DNA of 23,967 nt from a virus (IMGVR_UViG_3300036792_000105:1-23967); one strand, 5' to 3'; shown: positions 1-7,868, counted from the stretch's first letter. Numbers and translations are program-made. Notes: generated from the letters alone by a model not told the origin.

Positions 1-1589
1 GTGATGCTGACCGCGTCGGAAAGCGCCGAGCCGGACGCAGGGCCTGCGTAGTAGTCGGTGAAGTTGTGATCGCGGCTGGAAGTCGTTCCGTCGTTGCCGA
101 AGTTAACCCAGCCGGAACCCGGCGTGTAGCTGTCGGTGCTGGCCGCGCCCTGCTCGCGGGCGAACGCGGCAAACGCGTACTCGCCCGACTTCGCGACGCT
201 GCCGGACGTAGTGGCCGTCATCGACGCGATGGTGGAGGAGCTGGAACCGCTGGCGTAGGTGCCTGTCGTGTCTACCGGGTCCGCGAGGTTAACGAAACTC
301 AGCTCGAACAGGCTGAACCCGGCGCTGCCCGTGCCCGACCACGACACCGAGACCGACGGAACCGAGTCGCCGCCCGCCGCGATCTTGTAGTAGATGCCGG
401 TCCAGGTCAGCGGAGACGACGGGGCGTTGCCCGAGGAAGCAGCGAGTACCCAGCCGGGGGGAGTTGACGGCACGGTAACGCTCGTAGTCGCCGCACAGGT
501 AACAGTCAGGACAAGTACGTCGCCCGCTGCGGTCGTCTGCCCGCTGCCCCACGCGAGAGAGGGACTGGCACCCGACGTGCTCGTGTAAACCGTGGGAGCG
601 GGAGTGCCGACCTGGAATACCGCGACGGGTGCCGGCGTTACGGGCTGCGCTGTTCCCGTTGCCGTGGCCAGTCCGGCGGTTACACTGCCGGAGTTGGTGA
701 GCGTTACCGGCTGCGCGGTTCCCGTAGCCGTAGCCAGGATCGCAACCGTCGTGTTTCCCCCGGACGCGGTAGGAGCCTGCGCGGTTCCGGTGGCTGTGGC
801 GACGGAGGGCTTGAAAGCGGTAAACGTAAGGTTCTGCGCGGTTCCCGTTGCCGTAGCCAGCCCCGGCGTCAGGTTCGTGTTCGTGACCGCCTGCTTGAGC
901 ACCACGATGGCACCCGAAGTGTAGGACGTCGCGCTGGTCACCGTCGCGGTATCCGACAGGATACTTCCGGAGGCAGGGTTCGCCTGGACGTCGATGGCGG
1001 AGTGACAGGCACTGGCCACAGTGGCGTCGCTGGTCAGGTTGGTCCAGCCGCTGCCCGGAGTGTAGCTGATCGCCGAGGAGATGCTGCTGGAGCGGTTGGC
1101 GAACACCGCGAAGGCGTAGTCTCCCGTTTCCGCTACCGAGCCGCTGGTGTTCACCGACCACGACGTCTCACTGGTGCCGAACTGGCCTGAGCTGAAAGTG
1201 CCGCTTGTCGAAACAGTGGCGGGGACGAACTCAAGCAGCGTTACCGAGCTGCGTGAGTCGGTCGTCACGGTGAACGACGCGGTGAACGACGGGGCCGCGT
1301 CCGACCCGGCGGCGGTCTTAGTCCAGACGTCCACGCGGGAGAACCCGGTGGCTCCGGCGTAGTGGCCCACGTCGATGAGCTGGGTCCAGCCTGTGGTGCC
1401 GGATGCCTGGGCGATGTTCCATGTTGAGCCGCCGCCGCCGTCGCACTCGCAGGTAATGACGGCAACAAGCAGGTCGCCGGCGGTGCGGGGCTGCGTGCCG
1501 GACCAGGTGTTGGTCAGGGTCTCGGTGGCTGAGGAGGTGTACTCGCTGTACGCGGTGGCGGTGGGGGTGCCGACCTGGGTAACAGCCAT
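1..1589 (-). CDS. Large repetitive virion/tail protein, C-terminus off the window
   Basis: The frame is open from an ATG at 1589 to the left edge (at least 529 residues) with no stop. A good ribosome site (GGAGGTGC) lies just upstream on the minus strand. The protein is rich in Ser, Thr, Ala and Gly. It has an N-terminal beta-rich domain (about residues 1-230), then four copies of a motif close to LATATGTAQ (minus strand, + positions 645-671, 711-737, 777-803 and 834-860, spaced 22, 22 and 19 residues), then a second domain resembling the first (from about residue 325). Both domains begin with a VGTP motif and share W..L and GSV..(S/T)G(D/E)YAFA.FA motifs. The duplicated beta domains, linker repeats and position next to head genes suggest an exposed tail or decoration protein. 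This role is inferred; no enzymatic motif was seen. Confidence 0.75.
   Translation of the reverse strand, partial: MAVTQVGTPTATAYSEYTSSATETLTNTWSGTQPRTAGDLLVAVITCECDGGGGSTWNIAQASGTTGWTQLIDVGHYAGATGFSRVDVWTKTAAGSDAAPSFTASFTVTTDSRSSVTLLEFVPATVSTSGTFSSGQFGTSETSWSVNTSGSVAETGDYAFAVFANRSSSISSAISYTPGSGWTNLTSDATVASACHSAIDVQANPASGSILSDTATVTSATSYTSGAIVVLKQAVTNTNLTPGLATATGTAQNLTFTAFKPSVATATGTAQAPTASGGNTTVAILATATGTAQPVTLTNSGSVTAGLATATGTAQPVTPAPVAVFQVGTPAPTVYTSTSGASPSLAWGSGQTTAAGDVLVLTVTCAATTSVTVPSTPPGWVLAASSGNAPSSPLTWTGIYYKIAAGGDSVPSVSVSWSGTGSAGFSLFELSFVNLADPVDTTGTYASGSSSSTIASMTATTSGSVAKSGEYAFAAFAREQGAASTDSYTPGSGWVNFGNDGTTSSRDHNFTDYYAGPASGSALSDAVSI
645..860 (-). repeat. Four copies of an ATATGTAQ-coding repeat
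   Basis: Four near-identical 27-base units at 645, 711, 777 and 834 encode (L/V)ATATGTAQ in frame within the large virion protein. They are spaced 66, 66 and 57 bases apart. They form a low-complexity linker between two similar beta-rich domains. Confidence 0.8.
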
Positions 1590-1828
1590 ACAGCACCTCC
1601 TAGTCAGTTACGCTCAGTATGCCAGGTTTCAAGCCTTTCTTCTTTAGCCGGAATAAGCTATTAGCTTTCAGCGTTACACCGGGCACAACTGAAACCCCGG
1701 CCCGGTGCGCGGCTTCTGCCAATCACAGAACAAGCAAACCAACGACCATGAGGACCGTTGCGAGCGCGCCGTAGGCCCACGAAGCACCGGGACCGGGACA
1801 CCTCAGTCGAACGAAGGGCTAACCAATC
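1590..1828. promoter_or_regulatory. Divergent intergenic region with presumed promoters
   Basis: This gap of about 240 bases separates the divergently transcribed virion protein (minus, start 1589) and the 89-aa gene (plus, start 1829). Divergent promoters are expected here. I see no convincing -35/-10 pair on either strand; the minus strand has a CATACT hexamer near 1615-1620 that could serve as a -10. A GC-rich inverted repeat (CCGGGC...GCCCGG) lies around 1679-1706. The rest shows nothing recognisable. Confidence 0.3.
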
Positions 1829-2098
1829 GTGGTTAAAGGCAGGGCGGAGACGCCCGAGGAGCGCGCCGTTCTGATGCGCGAGCTGCTGGACCTGTGGAAC
1901 GTGCCGCAAGACTTCAGGCTAGGCCAGTTGCTCTATAACGCAATTTCGTACTGGCGCAGGGAAAACGGGCTGTTCTGCGCCGAGCGCAATGTAGCCATGG
2001 AACTCTTCTACGCGGAAGACGACGACCTGCTGACTACGGTCGCGAAGTTCGTCATGGAGCAGTACCCGCCGAAGGATACGTCTTCCACATCTTCCTAG
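1829..2098 (+). CDS. Hypothetical 89-aa protein
   Basis: Not recognised. It uses a GTG start with a moderate purine-rich site (GAAGG) about 10 bases upstream. The sequence is charged and looks like a real helical protein: a Glu/Arg-rich N-terminus, an LLDLWNVPQDFRLGQLLYNA segment, then YWRRENGLF and acidic residues before a Ser/Thr tail. Its 3' end overlaps the convergent gene at 2052-2285 by 47 bases. It stands alone on the plus strand, so its promoter should lie in 1590-1828. Confidence 0.6.
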   Translation: MVKGRAETPEERAVLMRELLDLWNVPQDFRLGQLLYNAISYWRRENGLFCAERNVAMELFYAEDDDLLTTVAKFVMEQYPPKDTSSTSS

Positions 2099-2285
2099 CG
2101 TTCCGCTGAAAGCCGTCGATCACCGCGACGCCCGGCTTGAAGCTGAGGTGCTTGAGCGCGAAAGACAGCTGAAACCTGTCCTGCGTGTAGGTGTTGTACT
2201 CCACGATCATCAGGAACGCGTCGGCTTCCCACTTCGGGAGAACCACCGCCTCACGATCCGGTCCAGGGCTAGCATGCACGTCCAT
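2052..2285 (-). CDS. Hypothetical 77-aa protein
   Basis: Not recognised. The ATG at 2285 lies inside the end of the deaminase gene (76-base overlap). A GTG at 2246 is an alternative start with less overlap. The body (LPKWEADAFLMIVEY, then FALKHLSFKPGVAVIDGF) has alternating hydrophobic strands and helices typical of a folded small protein. The 3' end overlaps the convergent plus-strand gene by 47 bases. It is probably translated from the same message as the upstream methyltransferase and deaminase. Confidence 0.5.
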   Translation of the reverse strand: MDVHASPGPDREAVVLPKWEADAFLMIVEYNTYTQDRFQLSFALKHLSFKPGVAVIDGFQRNARKMWKTYPSAGTAP

Positions 2286-2812
2286 AGCTTCAGGCTAGAG
2301 GCGGGAACTCCGCTGGTCCACTGGCCTCCGTGCCAGATAATATGGGAGTAGCCCGCGCCCTTGAGCAGCTTCCAGCAGCCGTCGCAGGGCTCGTCGGTGA
2401 CGAACATCCACGCGCCCCGGGCGCGCTCTCCGGCCCTTATAGTGGCATTCTGCTCGGCGTGCAGCGCGATGCACTTTCCCGTGCCGGTATCGTAGCTGGA
2501 ACCCGGAGCCACGGACATCGTGCACGGCCACGCTATCTTCGGCCCGCATTCCGCGCAGTGGTACCCGTAATCGAGCGTGCCGTAGTTCATCACCTTGTGG
2601 TGACGGCCCCGGGGACAGGCACCGTCAGACAGGCAGCCGGGTTCGCCCGGAGGAGATCCGTTATATCCCGTCGCCAGGATGTATTTCGTCGTGGGATCGA
2701 CTACGACCGCGCCAACCTGCCGCCGCGTGCAGTCAGCCCTGGCAGACACCGCGTCGGCGACATTGAGAAAGTACGACTCCCAGCTCGGCCGGTGGTTCAC
2801 GGCTTCAGCCAC
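2210..2812 (-). CDS. dCMP deaminase-like zinc enzyme
   Basis: Member of the cytidine/deoxycytidylate deaminase family, which converts dCMP to dUMP for dTMP synthesis. The zinc site is visible as HAEQNA (His plus catalytic Glu, about residues 118-123) and PCDGC (about residues 141-145). An extra Cys cluster (CAECGPKIAWPC, about residues 90-101) resembles the additional zinc-site segment of phage dCMP deaminases. N-terminal RQVGAVVVDP and ILATGYNGSPPG match the family's usual opening. Length of 200 residues is slightly long; the last 20 residues lie over the next gene. It probably starts at GTG 2812, overlapping the methyltransferase stop, so the two are likely translationally coupled. Likely role: nucleotide supply during replication. 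Confidence 0.85.
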   Translation of the reverse strand: MAEAVNHRPSWESYFLNVADAVSARADCTRRQVGAVVVDPTTKYILATGYNGSPPGEPGCLSDGACPRGRHHKVMNYGTLDYGYHCAECGPKIAWPCTMSVAPGSSYDTGTGKCIALHAEQNATIRAGERARGAWMFVTDEPCDGCWKLLKGAGYSHIIWHGGQWTSGVPASSLKLWTCMLALDRIVRRWFSRSGKPTRS

Positions 2813-3357
2813 GCTCCCCTGTTTCCCATGTCCCAGTCATCGACTACGACCTGCCACCCCTGAGGGGTGTTCTGTAGTGCGGCCCCTGCAAAGATCGCGC
2901 CGGGCTTCATGCCGCTGTAGATCTGCTGTTCTAGCTGGTCCTGGAGTTCGACGTCGCGGAAGACGCGGTACATCCACACGATGTCGTAGCCGGCGAAGCC
3001 GTACGGGAACTGAAGGGCGTCTCCTGTCCATGTCGGCCCGCGCTTCTTCTGCGAGCAGATCGTAGCCAGGGTCTCGTCGTACTCGATGCCGAACGGGACA
3101 AGCCCGAACAGGTGCCGGGCTACCATCATCTTCGTGCCGATGCCCGAGCCGACTTCGAGGTAGCCGATGCCGTTCGTCTCGCGCATTACCTCAGCCATGA
3201 TGGCTATGTAATCGGCAAGCTGGAAAGGCATCCACGGCAGCCGGATCTTGTCGCCGCCTTGCAGGTTGAATGCCCACTCGTCTTCGTTCGCCTCGTTTAG
3301 CAGCCGCTGGAGTTCAGCAGCCTGCCCGTAGCCGTAGGGCGCATTTTCGGGAATCAT
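2797..3357 (-). CDS. Class I SAM-dependent methyltransferase
   Basis: 186 residues with a Rossmann-type AdoMet site: YLEVGSGIGTKMMVARHLFG (motif I, about residues 67-86), then an acidic strand end GIEYDE (motif II), and FAGYDIVWMYRVF as motif IV. The late segment SGMKPGAIFAG resembles the strand/turn of small-molecule or sugar methyltransferases. The substrate cannot be read from sequence. It sits upstream of the deaminase with a short overlap. The sugar cassette lies on the far side of a plus-strand gene, so a role in glycan O-methylation is possible but only inferred. Confidence 0.75.
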   Translation of the reverse strand: MIPENAPYGYGQAAELQRLLNEANEDEWAFNLQGGDKIRLPWMPFQLADYIAIMAEVMRETNGIGYLEVGSGIGTKMMVARHLFGLVPFGIEYDETLATICSQKKRGPTWTGDALQFPYGFAGYDIVWMYRVFRDVELQDQLEQQIYSGMKPGAIFAGAALQNTPQGWQVVVDDWDMGNRGAWLKP

Positions 3358-3379
3358 GGCCGCACTCTACCTTAGATCG

Positions 3380-3397
3380 GTACTCCCCGGGGAGTAC
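3380..3397. promoter_or_regulatory. 18-bp perfect palindrome between divergent genes
   Basis: GTACTCCCCGGGGAGTAC is a perfect 18-bp palindrome. It lies between the minus-strand methyltransferase (start 3357) and the plus-strand 72-aa gene (start 3443). Its length, symmetry and position suit a dimeric repressor or activator operator. As RNA it would have no loop, so a terminator is less likely. Confidence 0.5.
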
Positions 3398-3442
3398 ACT
3401 TACTCTTGGAATAACATTTTCAAGGACAACGGAGATAAGCAA

Positions 3443-3661
3443 ATGACGTACGTTAACCCCGTCGCTACGGACACAAGCCTCTACCCCGCGTGGTGGGCGG
3501 CTGCAACTACGGTAGAGCTGATGGACATTCGGGAAGCCACTGCGAGCTTTTCGCCGTCCGACTGCCAGTTCTTCCCATACGGCGTCACCTTCCCGTCTAC
3601 AGCAGGTGCGAATGTGTTCATCCCCTGGACGCAGGTCCAGAGTATTACGCAGACCGCGTAA
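3443..3661 (+). CDS. Hypothetical 72-aa protein
   Basis: Not recognised. The frame is open further upstream, but the ATG at 3443 has the only good ribosome site (GGAG eight bases before) and begins a sensible protein (MTYVNPVATD). It is rich in aromatic residues and small polar residues (YPAWWAAATTVELMDI, FFPYGVTFPSTAGANVFIPW), suggesting a compact beta-rich protein. Its stop codon directly abuts the stop of the convergent epimerase gene. It follows the 18-bp palindrome and may be controlled by it. Confidence 0.55.
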   Translation: MTYVNPVATDTSLYPAWWAAATTVELMDIREATASFSPSDCQFFPYGVTFPSTAGANVFIPWTQVQSITQTA

Positions 3662-4645
3662 CTAAGTAGCTTCAAGGTCAGCTTCCAGCATGAGGGAGAC
3701 GAGACTGCGGAAATCGGTCTCGGGCTTCCAGTCCAACTCCCTCATGATCTTGGAGGGGTCGGCGCAGAGGTAGTCCACTTCAGCGGGCCGGATGAAGGCT
3801 GCGTCGGTTACCACGTAATCCCGCCATTCCAGCCCGGCCATACTGAACACGGTTTCTACCATCTCTTCTACGGAGTAGGTAATTCCCGTGCCGACTACGT
3901 AGTCAGTTGCTTCGGCGTTCTGCATCATCAGGTGCATGGCAGTCACGTAATCGCGTGCGTACCCCCAGTCCCTCCGGGCGCTGAGATTCCCCATGTGCAG
4001 CTCTGTAGCCTTTCGCTGCTTTATAGTGGCAGCGCCCTTTGTCACCTTGCGCACCACGAACTCAGGGGGACGGCGCGGAGACTCGTGATTGAACAGAATG
4101 CCCGACACAGCGAACATGCCGTAGGATTCGCGATAGTTCTGCACCAGATAGTGTCCGTAAGCTTTGGCCGCCCCGTACGGACTGCGCGGGTGGAAAGGCG
4201 TTAGCTCGTTCTGCGGGGATTCGCGGACCTTACCGAACATTTCTGAAGAAGATGCCTGATACAGCTTCACCTGTCCACGGCCTGCTGTCCGGGAGGCTGT
4301 GATTCCGTTGAACAGCCTGACGGCTTCCAGAATCCGCAGAACACCGAGGCCGGTGACTTCTCCTGTAAGCTCCGACTGCTCCCATGAGATCGGTACGTAG
4401 GTAACCGCACCAAGGTTGTACACCTCGTCAGGCTGAGAACGCCCCAACGCTGCCAGGAGGCTCGACTGATCGAGTAGGTCTCCGTGGAGCGTGTACTTGT
4501 CCCCGAGCATGGCCTTAACTGCTGCTTCCCGAGGATTAGCCTGCCCGCGAACAAGCCCGTAAACCTCGTATCCGCGCTCCAGGAGGTATTCGGCGAGGTA
4601 GCTGCCGTCCTGTCCGGTGATCCCGGTGATAAGCGCCGTGGGCAT
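3662..4645 (-). CDS. gmd: GDP-mannose 4,6-dehydratase
   Basis: Short-chain dehydrogenase/reductase of the GMD type, converting GDP-D-mannose to GDP-4-keto-6-deoxy-D-mannose with bound NADP. The N-terminal nucleotide motif is TGITGQDGSYLAEYLLERGY (residues 7-26). The catalytic Ser/Thr region is YQASSSEMFGK and the Tyr-Lys pair is in SPYGAAKAYGH. NHESPRRPPEFVVRKVT and RRDWGYARDYV are GMD-family signatures that separate it from GDP-fucose synthase and UDP-sugar epimerases. The 327 residues are close to family length. The ATG overlaps the stop of the upstream glycosyltransferase (TGATG), so they are coupled. It would provide the sugar nucleotide used by the neighbouring C-methyltransferase and glycosyltransferases. 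Confidence 0.93.
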   Translation of the reverse strand: MPTALITGITGQDGSYLAEYLLERGYEVYGLVRGQANPREAAVKAMLGDKYTLHGDLLDQSSLLAALGRSQPDEVYNLGAVTYVPISWEQSELTGEVTGLGVLRILEAVRLFNGITASRTAGRGQVKLYQASSSEMFGKVRESPQNELTPFHPRSPYGAAKAYGHYLVQNYRESYGMFAVSGILFNHESPRRPPEFVVRKVTKGAATIKQRKATELHMGNLSARRDWGYARDYVTAMHLMMQNAEATDYVVGTGITYSVEEMVETVFSMAGLEWRDYVVTDAAFIRPAEVDYLCADPSKIMRELDWKPETDFRSLVSLMLEADLEAT

Positions 4646-5403
4646 CAGGCCCTCCTAACATCGTAACCGGGACGTCGGCCTGTACTGGGAGTAAAGGTGG
4701 ACCACGGCGTTGCGCGGTTCTTTACCAGGGGCTCAGGAATGTTGTGAACGGTTCCGACAGCCGCGCCCAGCTTTTCCAGAAAGATACCGTCAGAATGGGA
4801 GCAGGTGTTGTAGTCGGGGTCTTCCGGCAGCCACGGCTCCGCCATTCGGTCCAGTACGGACGTGTGCCACATTATAGACGCCCCGTCCATCCGGCAGTCG
4901 AAGTTACCCGCGCCTGAGCGCGGGGCGTCGGCTGCTAGCCCTCCTGTTTGCCTGAAACTTCCGTCCGCGTTCACGGCGTAGATGTTCTCCGCGCAGTACA
5001 CAGCCTGACACGTGGGGTTATCGTCCAAATATCCCACCATCTTCTCGAAGAACGTCAGTTCGTACATATCGTCATCGTAGAACGTGCACATGTACTTTCC
5101 CTTGATCAGCCGCGCCTTGATCACCTGGTTCGTGATATACGAAATGGGGCACGCTACCTCGTGAAGGTCTGCTCTCTCTCCGGTGGTAATCCATTCGACT
5201 AGCGGATGGCCGGAATACTTCTCGTAGAAGCCCCGCATAGTGTCGGCAAGTTCGCTGTCCTTGCCGATCCACTGGCCGGAGTCGGCGACGATCAGTTGGA
5301 AGTCTTTGCGTGTCTGCGCCAGTACACTGTCTATTGCCTCTCCGAGGCTCGGCTTGAGATGTGATACCAGTACGCAGGTAACAGCCGGGAACAGTACTTT
5401 CAC
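4645..5403 (-). CDS. GT-A fold (family 2-like) glycosyltransferase
   Basis: 252-residue glycosyltransferase with the family 2 layout: N-terminal strand PAVTCVLVSHLKPSLGEAIDSVLAQTRKDFQLIVADSG, then the metal-binding DXD region GKYMCTFYDDDMYELTFFEKM (about residues 95-115). No membrane segment is seen, so it should be soluble. The frame is open further upstream, but the GTG at 5403 overlaps the stop of the C-methyltransferase gene (GTGA), which marks the true start. The 3' end overlaps the gmd start. It probably transfers the deoxyhexose made by the cassette. The acceptor is unknown; virion protein is the best guess. Confidence 0.85.
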   Translation of the reverse strand: MKVLFPAVTCVLVSHLKPSLGEAIDSVLAQTRKDFQLIVADSGQWIGKDSELADTMRGFYEKYSGHPLVEWITTGERADLHEVACPISYITNQVIKARLIKGKYMCTFYDDDMYELTFFEKMVGYLDDNPTCQAVYCAENIYAVNADGSFRQTGGLAADAPRSGAGNFDCRMDGASIMWHTSVLDRMAEPWLPEDPDYNTCSHSDGIFLEKLGAAVGTVHNIPEPLVKNRATPWSTFTPSTGRRPGYDVRRA

Positions 5404-6608
5404 AAGATCACCGGCACCGGAATAGGTACGACGAGCTGACCGCCCTTGCGCATGAAAACCTCTTCGCGCCGTAGGATTCCCGGGAGGTAGTTCCAGGCCA
5501 TCACCAGGTAGGCATCCGGCCGTGTGGATTCCTGCTCGGGACTGATAATAGGGATCTTGGTGCCCGGGGTGAACTTGCCGATTTTGTCCGGGGTTAGGTC
5601 CACTACGTAATCGAGCAGATCCGGGCCGATTCCGCAGAAGTTCAGGAGCGTAGAAGATTTGGCCGAAGCCGCGTAACCCGCCACCGTCTTGCCCTGGTCT
5701 TTGAAAGACGTAAGGATCGACAGCAGCTCGTCGCGGACGAACTCGGCGCGGCCCTGCATTCCACTGTACGCAGCCCTGCTGCGCAACCACTTCTCGCTTT
5801 CCCGTATAGCTGCTACGCGGGGGTGCTCAGCGCCGCTGCGGCGCACTGTCACCCTGAGACTTCCGCCTTGTGCACTGCTGTGTTCCGCATCGATGACCTT
5901 GAGACCTCCCGCCTGCTCGCACGCACGGGAAAAAGCATCCAGGGTAAAGAAGCACCTGTGCTCGTGGTACACGTGATCGAACTGGTTGCCCGCGATCAGG
6001 CGCGGCAGGTACTGGAACTCGATAATAGCTGTGCCGAGCGGCGAGAGCACGCGCCTGACGCTTGACAGGAAGCCGAAGAGGTCCGATACGTGCGCTGCCA
6101 CATTACAGGCGATAAGTAGTCCTGCCGCTCCCTGCTCCTCCAGGATGCGTCCCGCTGATTCCCAGTTGAAAGACTCAGCGTAAGTAGGAATACCGTTGAT
6201 GTTAGCCGCTGCCGCTGCCGGACCTGCCGGGTCTATCCCGACAACACGACACCCTTCCTTCTTAAAGTTCTGAAGGAGAGTACCGTCATTCGAGGCTATT
6301 TCCACAGTGAGCATGCGTGCCTGGTACCTGTAACGTCCGAGTGCCCACTGCGCCCAGCGGCGGAAGTACTCGATTGAGGAAGGCGATGCCCCGGTCATGA
6401 ACCCGTAGTCAGAGCCGTACAGTTCCTTGTCGGGAACCACTTCACTGTTCTGCGTCAGCCAGCACTCCTCACACACGACAGCGCCGAGATCATAACGACG
6501 CTCCTCTTCGTCGGCAGACAGCGCGAACCTGTCCGCCAACGGCGTCTTCCCGAGATCCAGGAAGGGGTACAGGCGTGTGCTGGCGCAGCCTGCGCACTTA
6601 GTCTTCAC
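5400..6608 (-). CDS. NDP-sugar C-methyltransferase
   Basis: 402 residues with the three-part layout of NDP-hexose C-methyltransferases (TylC3-like). The N-terminal zinc module has CAGC at residues 4-7 and CEEC at 46-49. The AdoMet domain has VEIASNDGTLLQNFK and GIDPA (about residues 102-127), and the GNQFDHVYHEHRCFFT segment is typical of the family. A C-terminal domain contains GYAASAKSSTLLNFCG and VDLTPDKIGKFTPGTKIPI. The usual substrate is a 4-keto-6-deoxy sugar nucleotide, which is what the adjacent gmd makes. It starts at GTG 6608 behind a strong GAGGAGAG site. Adding a C-methyl group would give a branched deoxysugar. Confidence 0.9.
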   Translation of the reverse strand: MKTKCAGCASTRLYPFLDLGKTPLADRFALSADEEERRYDLGAVVCEECWLTQNSEVVPDKELYGSDYGFMTGASPSSIEYFRRWAQWALGRYRYQARMLTVEIASNDGTLLQNFKKEGCRVVGIDPAGPAAAAANINGIPTYAESFNWESAGRILEEQGAAGLLIACNVAAHVSDLFGFLSSVRRVLSPLGTAIIEFQYLPRLIAGNQFDHVYHEHRCFFTLDAFSRACEQAGGLKVIDAEHSSAQGGSLRVTVRRSGAEHPRVAAIRESEKWLRSRAAYSGMQGRAEFVRDELLSILTSFKDQGKTVAGYAASAKSSTLLNFCGIGPDLLDYVVDLTPDKIGKFTPGTKIPIISPEQESTRPDAYLVMAWNYLPGILRREEVFMRKGGQLVVPIPVPVIL

Positions 6609-6635
6609 GTACTCTCCTCGTCGTTACGGGACAGC

Positions 6636-7664
6636 CTACACGGAAGCGGGCGCAAACAGGGACACATACGCTCCTTCCCAGAGCTGCCAGTTGTTCTCGT
6701 GAGTCAGGGCGCTCGCGTGCTGCTTTCCCTTTTCACCCATCTCCCGGCGCAGATCGGAATTTTCAGCCAGCAGCCGTAGGTATTTTGCCCAGTCGTGTTC
6801 GTTCTTCGCCAGGAATCCATTCTCGCCGTGAACTACGTACTCGCGGTAAGGCTGTACATCTGACGCGATAACCGGAATCCCGCGTGCGTTGTACTCCAGC
6901 GCCTTCAGCGCGGACTTGGACCGGCCGAACACAGTGTCCCTAACGGGCGCGATGCCGATGTCGAAGTCGATCTTCTCGTAGTACTCACGTTCAGTTTCGT
7001 AGATCGCCGTCCACTCACTGAACAGCATCTGGCCCCAGTTCTTCACGTTGAACGAGGGACGATAATCGGTGCCGCTGAGGGAGAGATCCCAGTCATCATT
7101 GCGGTTCAGGAAACGGCGCACAGGGAGAACAGCCTGGTGAATGTCCATTCCGTGACTCGCACCCCCTGCCCAGCCGATCCTCGGCCTCTTGCGCTGCGTG
7201 CGCGGCAGCTCCAGGACGTACTCAGGGACGCAGTTCGGCAGGACTGCCACCCTAGCTGCGCCTGCCTGCTCACGCTGGACGGCAGCAAGAGTTTCCGTAG
7301 TCACGGTAACGAGGTCTGACATACTGGCGTAGGCATAGACGGCTTCCCGAATATCGGGCTTGCTGAACAGGTTATAAGCAGACCAGTTAGCTTTGTCTAC
7401 GCTAAACAGGTCGTCATCGACTTCGTACACGAGCCGGTTGTTTGGCGTACGCGCTTTGCGCCACGTAGGCGTCCCGTCGAACCCCGCAAACCGCTGACCG
7501 ACGATGATGTCGAATTTGCCGCCGTCGCGCAAGTGGTCGATGGACTCTGTTTCGCTCATCACACTGAAGGTAACTTCGTGTCCGTGCTTCGCCAGTTCGC
7601 GAAGAGGCTGTACGAGGCGCACGTGCCCGCAGCCCAGATTGTCGTGGATGGCGAGGATCTTCAC
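6636..7664 (-). CDS. GT-B fold glycosyltransferase (GT4-like)
   Basis: 342-residue glycosyltransferase. The N-terminal MKILAIHDNLGCGHVRLVQPL matches GT-B donor/acceptor domains. The C-terminal half has the nucleotide-sugar signature: FDIGIAPVRDTVFGRSKSALKALEYNARGIPVIASDV with the conserved Glu of the E(x)7E-type region, then YVVHGENGFLA. No membrane segment is visible. It starts at GTG 7664, 32 bases from the divergent 43-aa gene. It is the first gene of the sugar cassette, with the C-methyltransferase 27 bases downstream. A second transferase suggests a glycan of at least two sugars or two different targets. Confidence 0.85.
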   Translation of the reverse strand: MKILAIHDNLGCGHVRLVQPLRELAKHGHEVTFSVMSETESIDHLRDGGKFDIIVGQRFAGFDGTPTWRKARTPNNRLVYEVDDDLFSVDKANWSAYNLFSKPDIREAVYAYASMSDLVTVTTETLAAVQREQAGAARVAVLPNCVPEYVLELPRTQRKRPRIGWAGGASHGMDIHQAVLPVRRFLNRNDDWDLSLSGTDYRPSFNVKNWGQMLFSEWTAIYETEREYYEKIDFDIGIAPVRDTVFGRSKSALKALEYNARGIPVIASDVQPYREYVVHGENGFLAKNEHDWAKYLRLLAENSDLRREMGEKGKQHASALTHENNWQLWEGAYVSLFAPASV

Positions 7665-7696
7665 GCGATCAGCTTATCAGGGAGTAGCATAAAGCC
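7665..7696. promoter_or_regulatory. Short divergent promoter region
   Basis: Only 32 bases separate the starts of the minus-strand glycosyltransferase and the plus-strand 43-aa gene, so their promoters must overlap each other or the coding starts. A TATGCT hexamer on the minus strand (GGCTTTATGCTACT) could be a -10 element for the sugar cassette. No matching -35 is clear. Confidence 0.3.
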
Positions 7697-7828
7697 ATGC
7701 ACCGTTTCGTAGAGCCGACGCCTGTCCGCACGGTAGACCTTCGCGTCGTTGAAGAGATCCTGATGTCGAACGCGAAGATCGCAAGCCAGGAAAAAGACGC
7801 GCAGAAGCGTCAGCAGGCGCGCAAGTAA
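7697..7828 (+). CDS. Hypothetical 43-aa charged protein
   Basis: Not recognised. It begins at ATG 7697, with GGGAG about 12 bases upstream. The 43 residues form an amphipathic helix ending in a very basic tail (EKDAQKRQQARK). A 17-bp perfect inverted repeat starts at the base after its stop codon, which strongly supports a real transcription unit ending here. It lies alone on the plus strand between two minus-strand operons. Size and charge would suit a small nucleic-acid- or protein-binding factor, but nothing shows a function. Confidence 0.55.
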   Translation: MHRFVEPTPVRTVDLRVVEEILMSNAKIASQEKDAQKRQQARK

Positions 7829-7868
7829 CGAAAACCGTAACAGCGTTGTATCGCTGTTACGGTTTTCG
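7829..7868. terminator. 17-bp perfect inverted repeat, bidirectional terminator
   Basis: Arms at 7829-7845 and 7852-7868 pair perfectly over 17 bp with a 6-base loop. Each arm ends in a TTTTCG/CGAAAA edge, so T-rich sequence follows the GC-rich stem on both strands. It lies between the plus-strand 43-aa gene and the 3' end of the minus-strand operon that ends at 7907, and can terminate both. Confidence 0.85.

Noticed and set aside
1731-1800. Hydrophobic minus-strand frame ending YGALATVLMVVGLLVL
   Set aside because: It looks like a membrane helix but has no ATG, GTG or TTG start and no ribosome site in frame.
5404-5790. N-terminal extension of the GT-A glycosyltransferase
   Set aside because: These codons lie over the C-methyltransferase gene in another frame and show no glycosyltransferase sequence; the GTGA junction marks the start.
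3662-7664. DNA base glycosylation system
   Set aside because: No hydroxymethylase, TET-like or base-transferase signature is seen; the sugar enzymes are of the nucleotide-sugar type. Not excluded outside the window.
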